In this document: positions 1 to 10,763 of the stretch, piece by piece | How the letters are laid out: every line of letters starts with the position of its first letter | How positions within the stretch are numbered: the stretch's first letter is position 1 | Assembly: GCA_002221725.1 (NCBI GenBank) | Contig: NJFT01000036.1 | Coordinates: 1 to 64,000 of the forward strand | Length of the DNA: 64,000 nt | Reading direction: 5' to 3' | From: Scedosporium boydii | Taxonomy: Eukaryota; Ascomycota; Sordariomycetes; Microascales; Microascaceae | Position numbers and translations under genes: made by a program | Notes under the pieces: model-generated | Database searches by the model: none | What the model was told of the DNA's origin: nothing | Seen by the model: the letters and a program-made list of their open reading frames with translations, nothing else

Positions 1-47
<47 letters not shown>
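1..47. repeat. poly-A tract at window start
   Basis: The first 47 bases are uninterrupted A. This may be a genuine homopolymer or an assembly or contig-end artefact. Nothing coding was recognised between it and the end of the first gene at 471. Confidence 0.9.
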
Positions 48-52
<5 letters not shown>

Positions 53-470
53 GTCCGCAGGTCAAGCCGCCGTGATGTCGCCGAAACCCCGGCTCGTGTC
101 GCAACACGTCCCGCCGCCGATCATCAGCCTGCCGCACCAGAACTAGCGTATTCAGCTGTTGTCAAAAATCGGGGATCCTTTTTTTCTAAGTTTCAGCCAC
201 TCCTTTTTTTTGCTAATTGGTGAATCAGTTCAGACGAAACGCCAGAATAAGTGCATGTTTGTATAAAAATTCTTCATCGAAGAGGTGGACAAGAGTAGTA
301 TTTCATGGAGATGTGCTCTGCTTCTCATCGACGGGCATGTCATGAATGAGCGCCATCGAGGCTGAGATTCCATATTAACTCTGCCGCTCCTATTTATCCT
401 GCATCTGCATAACGTCTAGCAGGACTGCTCATCGCTCATGCTAGTATCTTCGTGCATCCTCCCCTTTCCT

Positions 471-3187
471 TCATGGTTCGGGTTGAGACCCTTCAAGTGC
501 GCATAATATCTGACGGACATTTTTCCATATTGGAATGCACACCCCTTGCCCAGAAAATCTCCTGTCTAGGGACCCTATTATACTTCTTAGAAATGATCCA
601 CGGGGGCTGGGGCCGAACTGCAATTCGACCAGAGAATGCAGTTCGCTTAAACTCCGATCCAGGTCGGCGAGGACGGGAACGCCACGTCCATAACTGATCC
701 ACTTCTGCGTCTGTAACGACTCCGGCCCGTTGACTTGGACCAAATCACCCCGGAAATCGTCGACACACGTTCCCGTTGGCGGTGCCGAGTTCGGCAGACT
801 AGCGTAGATCCATAGACAAACAGCTGCTTGGTACACAGCTACAACATGGAACTCAACGACTTCATCCAAGGTCAGGGAAGTAGCCGCTCTGATTATTTGG
901 CCGGCGTGCCACACGGCACGTCTCGCCGTCCGTGTTTGTCGCCAGTCTCGCAGCATGCAAGCTATTTGAGGAGACGATCTTCGAGGCTCACCGCCCAAAA
1001 TATCCTCCAAGTGGAAGACCGGGGCATAAAGGTACATTGCATTAAGCTCGAGTATTAGCCTAGAAGCAGAAGGGGGTTTCAACCACTCGGCATCACATAG
1101 CACCCTCAATTCTTCCATTAAACGGAGGATATGGTGGTCAGGGTTTGGAGCGCCGTCAGCTCCAGGACCAAGACCCCGGAGGGCAACGCTTCGTTGTCGA
1201 TGTTGGAGGAGCATCATTGTGACCGAGTATAGCACTGCCGAAAGAGCTAGTCTAGAATCCAGCAACGTCGGAAAGTGTTGAAATGCCGTGGGATTTTCCA
1301 AGCACCGATGTAGAGTGAGGCCGCTCTGGGGATTCAGCGCCTGGAGTCGAAGATAATTCTTTCTCCATTCCTCGGCCGACCTAGAAAACCATAGGCATCG
1401 CTCCATAGGAAACGACGTGAAAATATCGGTGTAGGAGAAGGCTACACTACTGTTCCGTAGAGCCGAGTCTTCAATGCCGTGAATGAGTAGACAAAAGACG
1501 AGTCTTGAGCAACATTGCAAGTTTTATCAGCAACACATATAAACAACACAGTTCGATGGGGAAAATGAGAAAGGATTCAAACCAACCTCTTCAGGGATTC
1601 CTGTTCTATCCACCTTTCCCATTTCAAGGACAGCTCCGAATAGGTATCCTCAGCTAAGGGAACGACGGTAAGATAAGAAGACTGGCAGAGTCGGCCACTG
1701 TGTCGGAGCATCTGCACAGTTTTTGCGTGAGCTTCGGGGGATAATTGCACGTAGTCTCGGGTGAAATCAGTACCGTTACCAGAGCATAGGAGATGGAGGT
1801 CGCAATCTCGGACTTCCTTTGGTCACCAGACCATAACTCAGTCTGTAATTGAAGCATAAAGGCCTGGAGATACCGGAGCTTACGTGTGTTACTCGTGTCC
1901 TTGTCGGCCTAGAATGTAGCCACGCGTCAGTACCGGTTTCCGCGATCTGCTACATCCGCAAGAAAGTCTCGCGTCACCACTGACCAATTTTCGCAACTGT
2001 ATCCTGACGACTTCCATTAAAGACAGGCCAAATCTGCGGGCTATCGGATTTGGCGACTTCGCAGCTCCCGCTGCGACACACGCGACGATAAATGGAATGT
2101 CGCTGGTTGAAGTGCTGAAAGTTGGAATGTGTATAAATGAGGCAACTGTATCTCGATGCCCAGTCAACAAGACACGGATAAATTTACCCAACATCTGAAC
2201 TGAGGGCAAGGTTGGCGCGGTGGAAACAATGGGGGAGGACGCTACGTAGCAACTTGTTACGAGCGTCAAGATATGATCTCGTACGTCTGAGGTTACAGGA
2301 TCGGCGAGGATGTGTTCGTCGTATACACCCAGGCCGCCATCTGTCAATAGCTCTTCTTCCGAAGCCACAGACAGGTGCAATTTATTGGTTGTTAAGCCGT
2401 CTTTAGCATTGTTGACTGCGTAAAGAATTTGGCCTTGAATATCGATACGGTCGTCTGTTTTGTCGGCTGCCTCAGTTCTATTGTCATTATCCGTGGGTCT
2501 TTGTTCGCCTTGCAAGTAGAGCGGCGTCATCATGGGATCTATGCCGAAATTGAAGACTCTTTCAACCTGGCAGATCAGAGGGGTACTTCCGTAAAATTCA
2601 ACACCATCTGGTTGAACTCCATCTTCGCAAGGTTCGGGTGGGTCCCCATTTCCAATGCTTACACCACTGCCATTGCCGGCACTGGTAGACTCCTGGGAAT
2701 GAGGTGCCACGATCTCAACAGGGTAAGAGAGCCCGGGTGTGTCTCCTGGGACGGTATCTGGGCCGATTTCGTGAGACGACATATGCTGTTGTCTGTGGCC
2801 CTGCCGGACCGGGGGAGAAATAATCCACATCTGTGGTCTTGTAAGAGAGGAGTCCTCCGCCACTGCCGCTTGAGAGCCATCATCTCCCTCAAGGTCAAGG
2901 TCTGTTCTGTTAACATTGTGCCGTGTTTCTTGAGTCCGGATGGAGTCGTGAGAGGCCGGGCCTGGCGAAGGCAGCGAGGGCTGGGAGTCGTCATGGCGAG
3001 CCCGTATGCAAGGAGTGCCCCTCTTCTCGCACCGCCAGCATATGGCTCGGTTGTCGCACCTGACCTTGGAGGCGGCGCAGGCTTGGCATGCTTGGGATGC
3101 TCGAGGTGCAATCGTGGATAACTGTCGCCTCTTGTGAACATATGGAGAGGCAGGAAGTAGTGACTCGCTGCTAAGTTGATGTTGCAT
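471..3187 (-). CDS. Zn2Cys6 fungal transcription factor (829 aa)
   Basis: Predicted nuclear DNA-binding regulator. Four exons restore one frame: 3187-1985, 1908-1780, 1711-1587 and 1503-471. The N-terminal binuclear zinc cluster has Cys34, 37, 44, 50, 53 and 60 (C-x2-C-x6-C-x5-C-x2-C-x6-C). A low-complexity linker follows, then the fungal TF middle-homology type region from about residue 330. Two introns have ordinary GTCAGT or GTAACG donors and the third starts GTTGGT; all keep phase. The neighbours are a glutathione S-transferase and an FAD monooxygenase, and palindromes resembling Zn2Cys6 sites lie in this gene's own promoter, so it is the likely local regulator. The zinc cluster is certain, the splicing is fairly secure, and the target genes are inferred. 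Confidence 0.88.
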
Positions 3188-3524
3188 TAGTAACCCAGAT
3201 CTACTTCCGACGATGCACGGGAATTATGACACGAACGCATCGGAATTCAGTGCAGTATGGTCTCTCTTAGAGTTGCTAAGTTGGGGAGGACTGGACACGA
3301 CTCCAATCTCGGATACTGAGAGAGAAAATGCGTTGTTAGTCGGTAGGCTCTCCGCGAGGGCACGCACTCCCCGCGGAAGAGATCCACCACCCTCCCTTCC
3401 GGTCGATTCGGTACTGGTGTACGTACAACGCTCACTCGACATGGCGGACACTCTTTGAAGTGCATGCAAGCCGTTACAATTTGTTGGCAAAACTTGCGGG
3501 CTAATCAGGGTGGATTGCGAAATC

Positions 3525-3541
3525 CTCGGGGCATGCCGAAG
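3525..3541. promoter_or_regulatory. Palindromic CGG/CCG site, copy 1
   Basis: CTCGGGGCATGCCGAAG. On the opposite strand it reads CTTCGGCATGCC followed by CCGAG, one base off the perfect palindrome at 3677. It lies about 340 bases upstream of the regulator ATG. Zn2Cys6 dimers commonly bind paired CGG triplets; binding here is inferred. Confidence 0.5.
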
Positions 3542-3676
3542 ATGCAAAGCCCTTCTTTCCTGCTTAGAGGGGGACATTGTCTTCCTTTTCACTCTTCTAC
3601 TCCCCGATGATGAGACCCCGAGGCCCCACAGCGCCAAGCTCGGATCCGATTTCCCCGCAAGAAACTCGGCCCCGCA

Positions 3677-3691
3677 TTCGGCATGCCGAGG
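3677..3691. promoter_or_regulatory. Palindromic CGG-N4-CCG site, copy 2
   Basis: TTCGGCATGCCGAGG contains the perfect palindrome TCGGCATGCCGA, that is CGG-CATG-CCG, an inverted pair of CGG triplets. It lies about 490 bases upstream of the Zn2Cys6 start codon. A candidate autoregulatory operator (inference). Confidence 0.5.
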
Positions 3692-4008
3692 AAAGCTAAT
3701 TTACTATGGCGTGTGCGAGCAGGATGAACACTTGTTACTGGACGAATTTGGAGTATAGACTTAGATAGTAAGGCGGGAAAAGTAATCTTGAACTATAGTC
3801 TCGTCCACCTGTACCCGTAGTCTGGTGCCCCTTTCTCCTGCTGGTGCTACAGGCTTACCGAAAATAGTCGACCGACGCCTCATCAGATCATTCAATGCAG
3901 GGTACAACTTATAGGATTCATCACGCAATAGCAATGGTTTGCTGTATATCTTCAAGACGTTCTAACTTGCATGACAGTGGAAACCCAAGTATATCTCAGA
4001 TCCAAACT

Positions 4009-4862
4009 TTATTTGTTCAACTGCTGCCACGATGGACGACTCGAGGCCCGCTTCCACCAGGCTTCCAAGTTAGGTCTCGAGGAGATTTCGCCCTCCAATC
4101 CCAGCTTGGAGAGGAACGGGATCCACGGGAGGTGGTAGAGGTCGATGAGAGAGAAATCCTGTTGACGGACGCGTTAGCTTGCGTGACCTTTCTCCTCTCA
4201 CTTCATACGGGCGTCTGTTGCTTACATTACCGGCAAGATACTGCCTGGTCGTAAGGACCCTTTCATAGTAGTCCAACGTGTCCGTCAACGTGGAGCGATG
4301 GGCAGCCACAGCTTCAGCGTCGGCATCGCCCCGACCCATAAACCTAGTCGCAAGAAGACGTCAATTATTCCGGCCTAAGAAAATACAGCATGCCATTCGT
4401 GCTCACTTCTTGAAGATATTTTCATATGCCAACCCTTTGATGGATGGATCAAAGTAGGAGAATTCGACACTGGCGGCCTGTTCGTATGTCCCGACCTCAG
4501 TAGCCGAGCCCTGTCGCGCCGCGTCAAGCCCATGCTGCTTGCCGTACTTGGCGACAAGATACTGGCAGATGGCCCTAGACTCGAAGAGACGAATTTCTCC
4601 GTCATCTAAGACGGGGACGCGTCCGAATGGGTGGAAGTCTTTGATGTAGTCGGGAGCCTATGGAGTGGCTGTCAGTAAATAGCATCATCCAGGGAAGACT
4701 CGTTCGCTCTCAAATGAGACAGGGACTCGTTGAACTCACCTTGTGTTCTCCTTTTTGCATGTTCACCTCGTTCAGTTCATAATCGAGGCCCAGCTCGATG
4801 AGAACGTTGATAACACGCTGCGTGCATGTCGATAGCATAGAACCGTACACTTTGATAGCCAT
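4009..4862 (-). CDS. Glutathione S-transferase (213 aa)
   Basis: Cytosolic GST that would conjugate glutathione to electrophiles. Four exons (4862-4740, 4657-4407, 4343-4226, 4158-4009) join in phase to 213 residues, the normal length for this family. The N-terminal thioredoxin-like domain starts MAIKVYG and has a Ser/Cys-rich STCTQR helix start; FGRVPVLDDGE and FESRAICQYL are the cis-proline and glutathione-binding segments. The C-terminal helical domain carries YLAGNDFSLIDLYHLPW, with the conserved N-capping box. It is most like the phi/GTT-type fungal GSTs. It is divergent from the FAD monooxygenase at 5547, so the pair probably oxidises and then conjugates one class of compound. All four splice junctions were checked for phase. 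Confidence 0.93.
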
Positions 4863-5546
4863 TGCGAGATTGATATTTGCGTAACGTCTTTCGAGGGATG
4901 ATCAAGCTGTGTGAGGCAGAATACTAACGGAGGAACAGGCCGGAAGGGAATGGAAAATTAACAAAAGCTCACAGTTTTAAATTTATCAAGCACAGATTTA
5001 TAATCTGCTTGCGTACATTTATAATCGAAATTTGTCTTTCTGTTTGTTCCGGGTGCCGGAACTACTAGAATCTATACGGGTCCAATTCATGCAACGCTGA
5101 ACGTACGAGAAGCAATTCCGTGACATCGGGATGTGGGGTGAGCAGGGGGGTGGGCGGGACGTCGGGAGTTTGGGACTGGGGTTCGGGATCAGAATACCTA
5201 TTTGGGAATTATGCTTCGGCTTGCCGAGATGCTGGAGCCCAGACGCCAAATGCGGAGTATCACGTCCATATCGACCGGGATGTGGATGAAGTTTTAGGAG
5301 CTGGGAGACTCGGGCTCGGTTGCGTAGCGTCGCTAGACCTTGTCGACTGATCTCGGCCAACTTGTGTGTAACAAGTCAGTATTTATAATGGCCTTGGACG
5401 GCGATAGGATCATCTGAAATCCGTTTCATCTTGAACGACCATTGCTCTTACTTGCTTCAAAAATACCCCCTTGAATCCACATTGCTCACACATCACCCTA
5501 TCAGTAAACTCCTACCAGTAAAGATTGTCACATTGTCCTCGCCAAG
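4863..5546. promoter_or_regulatory. Divergent GST / FAD monooxygenase promoter
   Basis: Bidirectional promoter region of 684 bases with no credible coding frame. It contains the CGG-N4-CCG palindrome at 5215, and the sequence just before the monooxygenase ATG is CT/CA-rich, typical of a fungal 5-prime leader. Confidence 0.6.
5215..5229. promoter_or_regulatory. Palindromic CGG-N4-CCG site, copy 3
   Basis: TTCGGCTTGCCGAGA sits in the 684-base divergent promoter between the GST and the FAD monooxygenase. It differs from copy 2 only at the central spacer and the last base. Its position would let one dimer serve both genes. Confidence 0.5.
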
Positions 5547-7427
5547 ATGACAACTTTTAATGGCCATGGAGACCCCCGTCAGGTGGATGACACTATCCCC
5601 TTGGCCCAGTCAAAGCGGACGCTTTTCGAGTTTGGGGAATTCGACCACTCTGCGATTCCGCTGGAGAAGGAGGAATGGCCCGTGATCATCATAGGCTCCA
5701 GCATGGTTGGCATGACCCTGGGAGTCCTTCTCGGTTATCATGGGTGAGATAGCCCTGATTGCGCGCATGAATTGTTAGTGCTTTATTATTTGGTCATGAG
5801 TTATAGCTAAATACAACATAAAATGACAGCATCAAGTCCGTATCCTTTGACCGCCATCCGTCAACGGCGATCCACCCGCGAGCAGCGCTGTTCCTCCTCC
5901 GGTCCGTCGAAATCTTCCGCCAGCTCGGGCTCGAAGACCACTTCCGTGAGAACAGCGCATTGAACTTCGACCTCGACGCCGGCATGATCATCGTCGAGAA
6001 ACTGGTGGGCGGCAAGACGCTCGCAACCATGCAGGAGAGCGACCCTGTCAAGGTCGCCGAGGTCACCCCTTCCGTGCGCCTTTGGCTGACGCAAAACATG
6101 TTTGAGCCTCTCCTGCGTGAAAGCGCCAAGGACTTTGGCGCGATTCAGGAGTTCAGGCAGGCCGTTGTCCATTACGAGGAGCTGGACGATGGAGTTATCG
6201 TCGTGGTACAGGACGTCACCACAAAGGCGGACAGGAAGTTCAAGACAAAGTACCTTGTCTCGTGCGACGGTAATAGGAGCGCGACAAGGAGGAAGGAGGG
6301 GATCAACTGGGGCGGTCCAGGGGTCGTTGGCGAGTACATTTCCATCAACTTCAAAGCCGACTTGACGCCGTATTTGGGCACGCGTGCGAAGCATGGTGTG
6401 ACGTACATCTCCAATCCCGACATCGATGCAGGGTTCCGGCTCGAGGATAGCGGCAAGGCCGGGTTCATGATCGTGTCTCGCGCGGGCGAGAAGGACCGTT
6501 TCCCACCAGACTCGGTGAGCGGTCGCGACGCGAAGAAGTACTTCAAGCAAGCGAGTGGGATCGAGGACGACATTGATATTGAGGTCGAGTCCATTTCTTA
6601 CTGGTCAGTGGCGGGGTTCAACAGTGACCGCTTCACGAGCAAGAATGGCAGGGTCTTCATTGCTGGAGACGCCGCCCATGTTATGCCGCCTACTGGAGGC
6701 ATGGGTGGCAACACTGGCCTTCAGGTGAGTACATCGCAAGAAAAAACTCGCGGTGATTCGTAGAAAATGCTGACATTGCTATTCAAAGGATATCCACAAC
6801 CTTGCTTGGAAACTCGCCTACGTCATTGATGGGAAAGCGACCCCTAGACTCCTCCGTACTTACAACACCGAGAGGCAACCCGTGGTGGGAGCTACCATGA
6901 CCCAAGCCTATTCCAGGCTTCAGAATCGCGTCTTGCGCCAAAAGGCCGACGAACCGGAACTACCCGACATCACATGCGAGATCGGTTACCGATATCTCTC
7001 CGGCGCAATCGTTCGAGGAAAATACGCCCCAGGAGAAGACCAGCTTTGGGAAGACCCTTACGCTCCTCTCACGATTGCTGGGTCGCGGTTCCCGCACGTG
7101 GCTCTCGTCGACTCGGCGGACCAAACTCGACGCATTTCGTCACTTGACTTGGTCAAGACGAACTTTGTCATGTTCACTACTGACTCTGTGTCTCCGTGGG
7201 TCGAAGCAATTACGGCCGTTCGGCCAGATATTGACGCATATACCTTGAACGAATCGTCCACTCCTTGGACAGACATTGAAGGAAAGCTTAGACGGGTGTG
7301 TAAGCTTGAGGACGGTGAGGCGCTATTGGTTCGGCCTGATGGATTCATAGCTTGGAGGGCGGAGAAGAGAGACGGCGGCCACGATAGTGCCCTGAAGGAC
7401 ATTCTGAAGCAGATATTGGGCATCTAA
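5547..7427 (+). CDS. FAD-dependent aromatic-ring monooxygenase (576 aa)
   Basis: Class A flavoprotein hydroxylase of the phenol hydroxylase/PHBH fold, expected to hydroxylate an aromatic or polycyclic substrate with NAD(P)H and O2. Three exons: 5547-5743, 5830-6724 and 6789-7427. The FAD dinucleotide site is VIIIGSSMVGM (G50 to G55; the middle glycine is Ser). Later come DRHPSTAIHPRAALF, the DG-type segment LVSCDGNRSATRR, and the GDAAHVMPPTGGMGGNTGLQ motif that straddles the second intron and binds the FAD ribityl and diphosphate. After about residue 420 a thioredoxin-like C-terminal domain is present, as in phenol-hydroxylase relatives. It is divergent from the GST. The substrate cannot be read from the sequence. 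Confidence 0.93.
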
Positions 7428-7979
7428 TTTCCTTTCAACGCATGTCCTCTGAGCTTGTGTTTAGTTTGGATAGAGACTATCAGAATGCTTCAATGAGTCT
7501 CATAGGCTTTTAAAAATAAGACGCCGCCGGTCAAGACTTTTGCCGTTGACTTAATCGTAATGTAATACCTACTCAAAATGGCCGTCCATATTTAGAGCCG
7601 CAAACCCCCATCACTTCTGTCTCCACTGCTCCCCGATAGTAGCCTGCTGATTCACTCCGAAAGCAGCTACGGGCTTGACATGAGACGAGCAAAAATGAAA
7701 GATGGAAAGCCCGTCAGAACCCTCCGTCAACAATGTCCATTCCCTGGGTAAGGGTCACCGAGGCCTTCCTCTGACGTATGCTTCCGCATCAGCTCAGTTA
7801 ATTGCTACGCTGCATCCATCCACGCACAATGCCTATCAACCAGGTCGGCTTTGAGACATAAGGCGTTTCATCCCGGCAACACGGCTTGAAATTGTGGGCT
7901 GATGCGCCCTTCCCTGGGTTTCCCTTGTCAGAGAATTGCACCAACGACCGATAACATAGCATTAATGCCGCACGTGAGT
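7428..7979. other. Intergenic, no gene seen
   Basis: Downstream of the monooxygenase. I see no coding frame with domain support and no repeat. Confidence 0.5.
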
Positions 7980-8648
7980 CTACGGCGCATCGGCAGCGGG
8001 TTTCACGCGTATCTCCCTTAAACAAGCAAAGCGTTTCGCAGGCATCGATGGACCCTGCGTTGCTTGAGAGTCAGAGTATGGCTGTGCGTCCATTGCGCTC
8101 CGGAAGACAGCGGAGATGAGAGGGGATCGCGCGGGGATGCCAGGGATGAGAAGCTCTATGTTCAGAGTGAGTGCCATGAAGAACGCAGTTGCTGCGTCAT
8201 TGCGCGTGTCAGCGGGAGTACCAGACCAGTGTTGTTCAATTTCGTCCGGCAATTCGAGGCGGGAACGGGCTGGCCGCGAGGGCGTTTTGCATGATGTCAT
8301 CGGGCCACGGAATTGCGGAGGGAAATGATACATGAACTTTCCTCACCATCCTAGGGAGAGCGGCCTGTTGGCCGAGCGTTCGGGTGAGTAGGCCCCATGG
8401 AGTAGATTGAGTCACCAATAGTGTCTGGTAGATCAGAGGCTGGGCAAGGGCTTGAAAGCATTTTGAGACGCGAGAAATATTGCAGAGGGTGCCGGTCAAT
8501 TTTGGCGACGACGCATATTTAGAGTGAGATAGGAAACACGCTTCCGCCATTTCTGATCAAACGCGTACTGGGGCTGGAAAGTGGAGAAAATGAGTAACCA
8601 GACCTCATTGGGGATATCATAAATTCGCGTGCGGTGAGAGTCCGACAT
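7980..8648 (-). pseudogene. Decayed F-box protein gene
   Basis: The start at 8648 encodes an F-box beginning (IYDIPNEVWLLIFSTFQP). The rest of the F-box, with NISRVSKCFQALAQPLIYQTLL, continues only in a different frame from about 8550. After DDIMQNALAA (about 8280) the coding signal shifts frame again to LELPDEIEQHW and a leucine-rich stretch, then stops after about 115 codons. No intron of plausible length joins the frames. Fungal F-box proteins of this kind usually exceed 400 residues, so this is a truncated, twice-frameshifted relic. Sequencing error is the alternative. Confidence 0.65.
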
Positions 8649-10763
8649 GGTTCTATTGACCAACTGGCCGATTAGCTAGGTTTCCCTCCCCTGAGAAAGG
8701 ACAAGGTGAGGAGTTAAATCGACGTGAGGTTAATGTGAATCGACGTTGGTGCCAGAATGTCTTCTGAAAAGCATTAATGAGCCGCAGGTCCCCCGCCCAA
8801 GTCGGACTGGTCCCTTGTTGGTAATACTGCAGTCGACGAAAGCAGTTGTTGCTAAGAAATCGCTATCGTCTCCCCATTTCTGACGGTACAGGAATTATCA
8901 AGGAAATTCTTATGTAAACCCCTATAAAAACAGACTGATCTCAGGGGTTATAGGTCAGTTGACATGCGACCTCTCTTTTCATGACCTGACCTGGGAGAAT
9001 AAAAAACAACTTTGAGGTTGGGACCCGGGTTGTGACAGCGATCGGATGGGGTCCTGTCTCACTTGACGCGAAAGACGACGCTAAGCTATATTAGGAAATA
9101 TAATTCGCCGAGAGTTACAAAAGACGGCCCATTCATGCGCTCAGATATAGAAAGGATCATTAAGACAGAACTGTACCGATCATTCGGAACGAAGTTACAG
9201 TTCGCTGAGACTGCTAGAAATTCAATGCAATACACACGTGGTAGTTTCTGAGGTCCGACTCGTCACAAGGGGCTATACAAAGAAAACGGGAGCGCGGAGA
9301 ACCCTGTGATGCATAAATATGGAGGAATACCGGTATTGAACCCGTAGGCCCATGGCCATGGCGGGCGGAGAGACTCTCCGATGACAACCTCTCATCAGCG
9401 TCTAAGACAAGCGTTTCGACTCAGTTAAGAGCTCGCCGCGCCTCATTCAGGCACTGATCGACTCCAAACTTGCCAGACAGTTGTTGATTAACGTTGTCCA
9501 GTACCGCCAGGCCGCAATCTCTAAGACTCCAGAGGAGGTCAAAAGTGCATGATTTGAGACTGCGATTTGATAATGTCGGCCATCAGCGTGTCCCACGACG
9601 TCTAGGCGCTTTGAAGAAGGTCACTTGGCGCCCACCAGGTGGCGGGAGGTCTGGCCATCCTCGGAGGCATGGCCGAGACACTTATCCAGAACTACGCCGC
9701 GCCAAGAATGCCGCGGGGGGAGTATCGAAGCTCAAGGCTCGCCTTTCCTCGCTAAGTACATCAACGGCTAAGGTAATTGGGCGGGTAGTCAGTCAACCAA
9801 ACAGCGTAGTCGCATGCTCCCCCTAGACTTGGCGTAGAATCGATGCCAGCTGCTCCAGTGGGGTTCTAAAGCCCTTGGCTTCATCAATATATATTCTCCT
9901 CGGCCAAATCCCGCAGTCCTCAACCTGGCTGTTCTACGTATTATGCATATCCAAGGCGAGAAAACAGGCATCCGGCTATAACACGCCCCTTCTCCCACCG
10001 CGGTCCATTCTCTTCACCATCCACTATTCCGCACGGCCCGCCTTTATTATACGAGACGTAGTATCAAGAAACAAGCCTGTGATTATAATAATTTCTATTT
10101 CGATTTCTATTAGTGCGCCTAGAGGGTTCAGGTGAAAGCGGGCTCGGATGTACTAGTATATTTCGCAAGTAGCCGAGCTACGGGAAGAGGGTATGCAGCA
10201 AATTCGTCGTTTCATATTCTTCCGACATGAGTGTGTCGCATTGCGGGAGGTGCTGACTCCTACCCGTGCCAATGAGAGAGCATATTGTGCTGTCACTTCT
10301 AGTTGTATGGTTCGCTCATGCTAATGCTTATTTTGCAATCCGTTTCCTAGTCTAGTGGTTTTGCCACATCTCAACTCTGCTGAAGGCTCGTACCTTGGTA
10401 CCCCTATTTGGTGAGAACTATGCTGTGTGCATTGCTGGCTGTTCCGTTCCAATGGATGTTGCGTGGCCTTGTACTGTGCACTAAGCATGTTAATTTGGTT
10501 ACAGTCGGTTCCTATTATAAAGGGGCCTCTTTATTTTTTTTGCCATCAAACATTTAAAGTAGGAGAGAATTCCAAGTTTCCCCAGTTTTAATAAATTTTA
10601 ATTGTTTAGAATATATTATGACTTGCATTATAAAGGGTTATAATTCTAGTGCTGCCATATGTTAGCCTTCTTTTTTAAGTCGGATATAAAGGCAGGATCG
10701 CCCATGTCTAGCAAAGATTTTAGCAGTGAGAGGCATGCCAGCATTACCGTTCTTTGAGCGACT
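8649..10763. other. Gene-poor spacer with a possible coding relic
   Basis: No intact gene. At about 9420-9560 one + frame reads like protein (SSPRLIQALIDSKLARQLLI and TPEEVKSA) and ends at a stop. Protein-like text reappears in another frame near 9640-9740 (GGLAILGGMAETLIQNYAAP). I do not recognise the family; it may be a decayed gene. The last 250 bases before the GH43 gene are AT-rich. Confidence 0.4.

Larger units (their letters stand above)
3188..4008. other. Intergenic: upstream of the Zn2Cys6 gene, downstream of GST
   Basis: No convincing gene. The short open frames on both strands lack recognisable domains. It holds two CGG-type palindromes, listed separately, at 3525 and 3677. Confidence 0.6.

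Noticed and set aside
1711..1779. Apparent frameshift in the first Zn2Cys6 gene
   Set aside because: A phase-keeping intron (1779-1712, GTAACG to GTGCAG) explains the frame change, so the gene is called intact.
2429..3121. 230-codon open frame on the plus strand
   Set aside because: It lies antisense to the Zn2Cys6 exon, which has a clear zinc cluster; the plus frame has no domain.
5861..6550. 229-codon minus-strand frame
   Set aside because: Antisense to the FAD monooxygenase, whose motifs are unmistakable.
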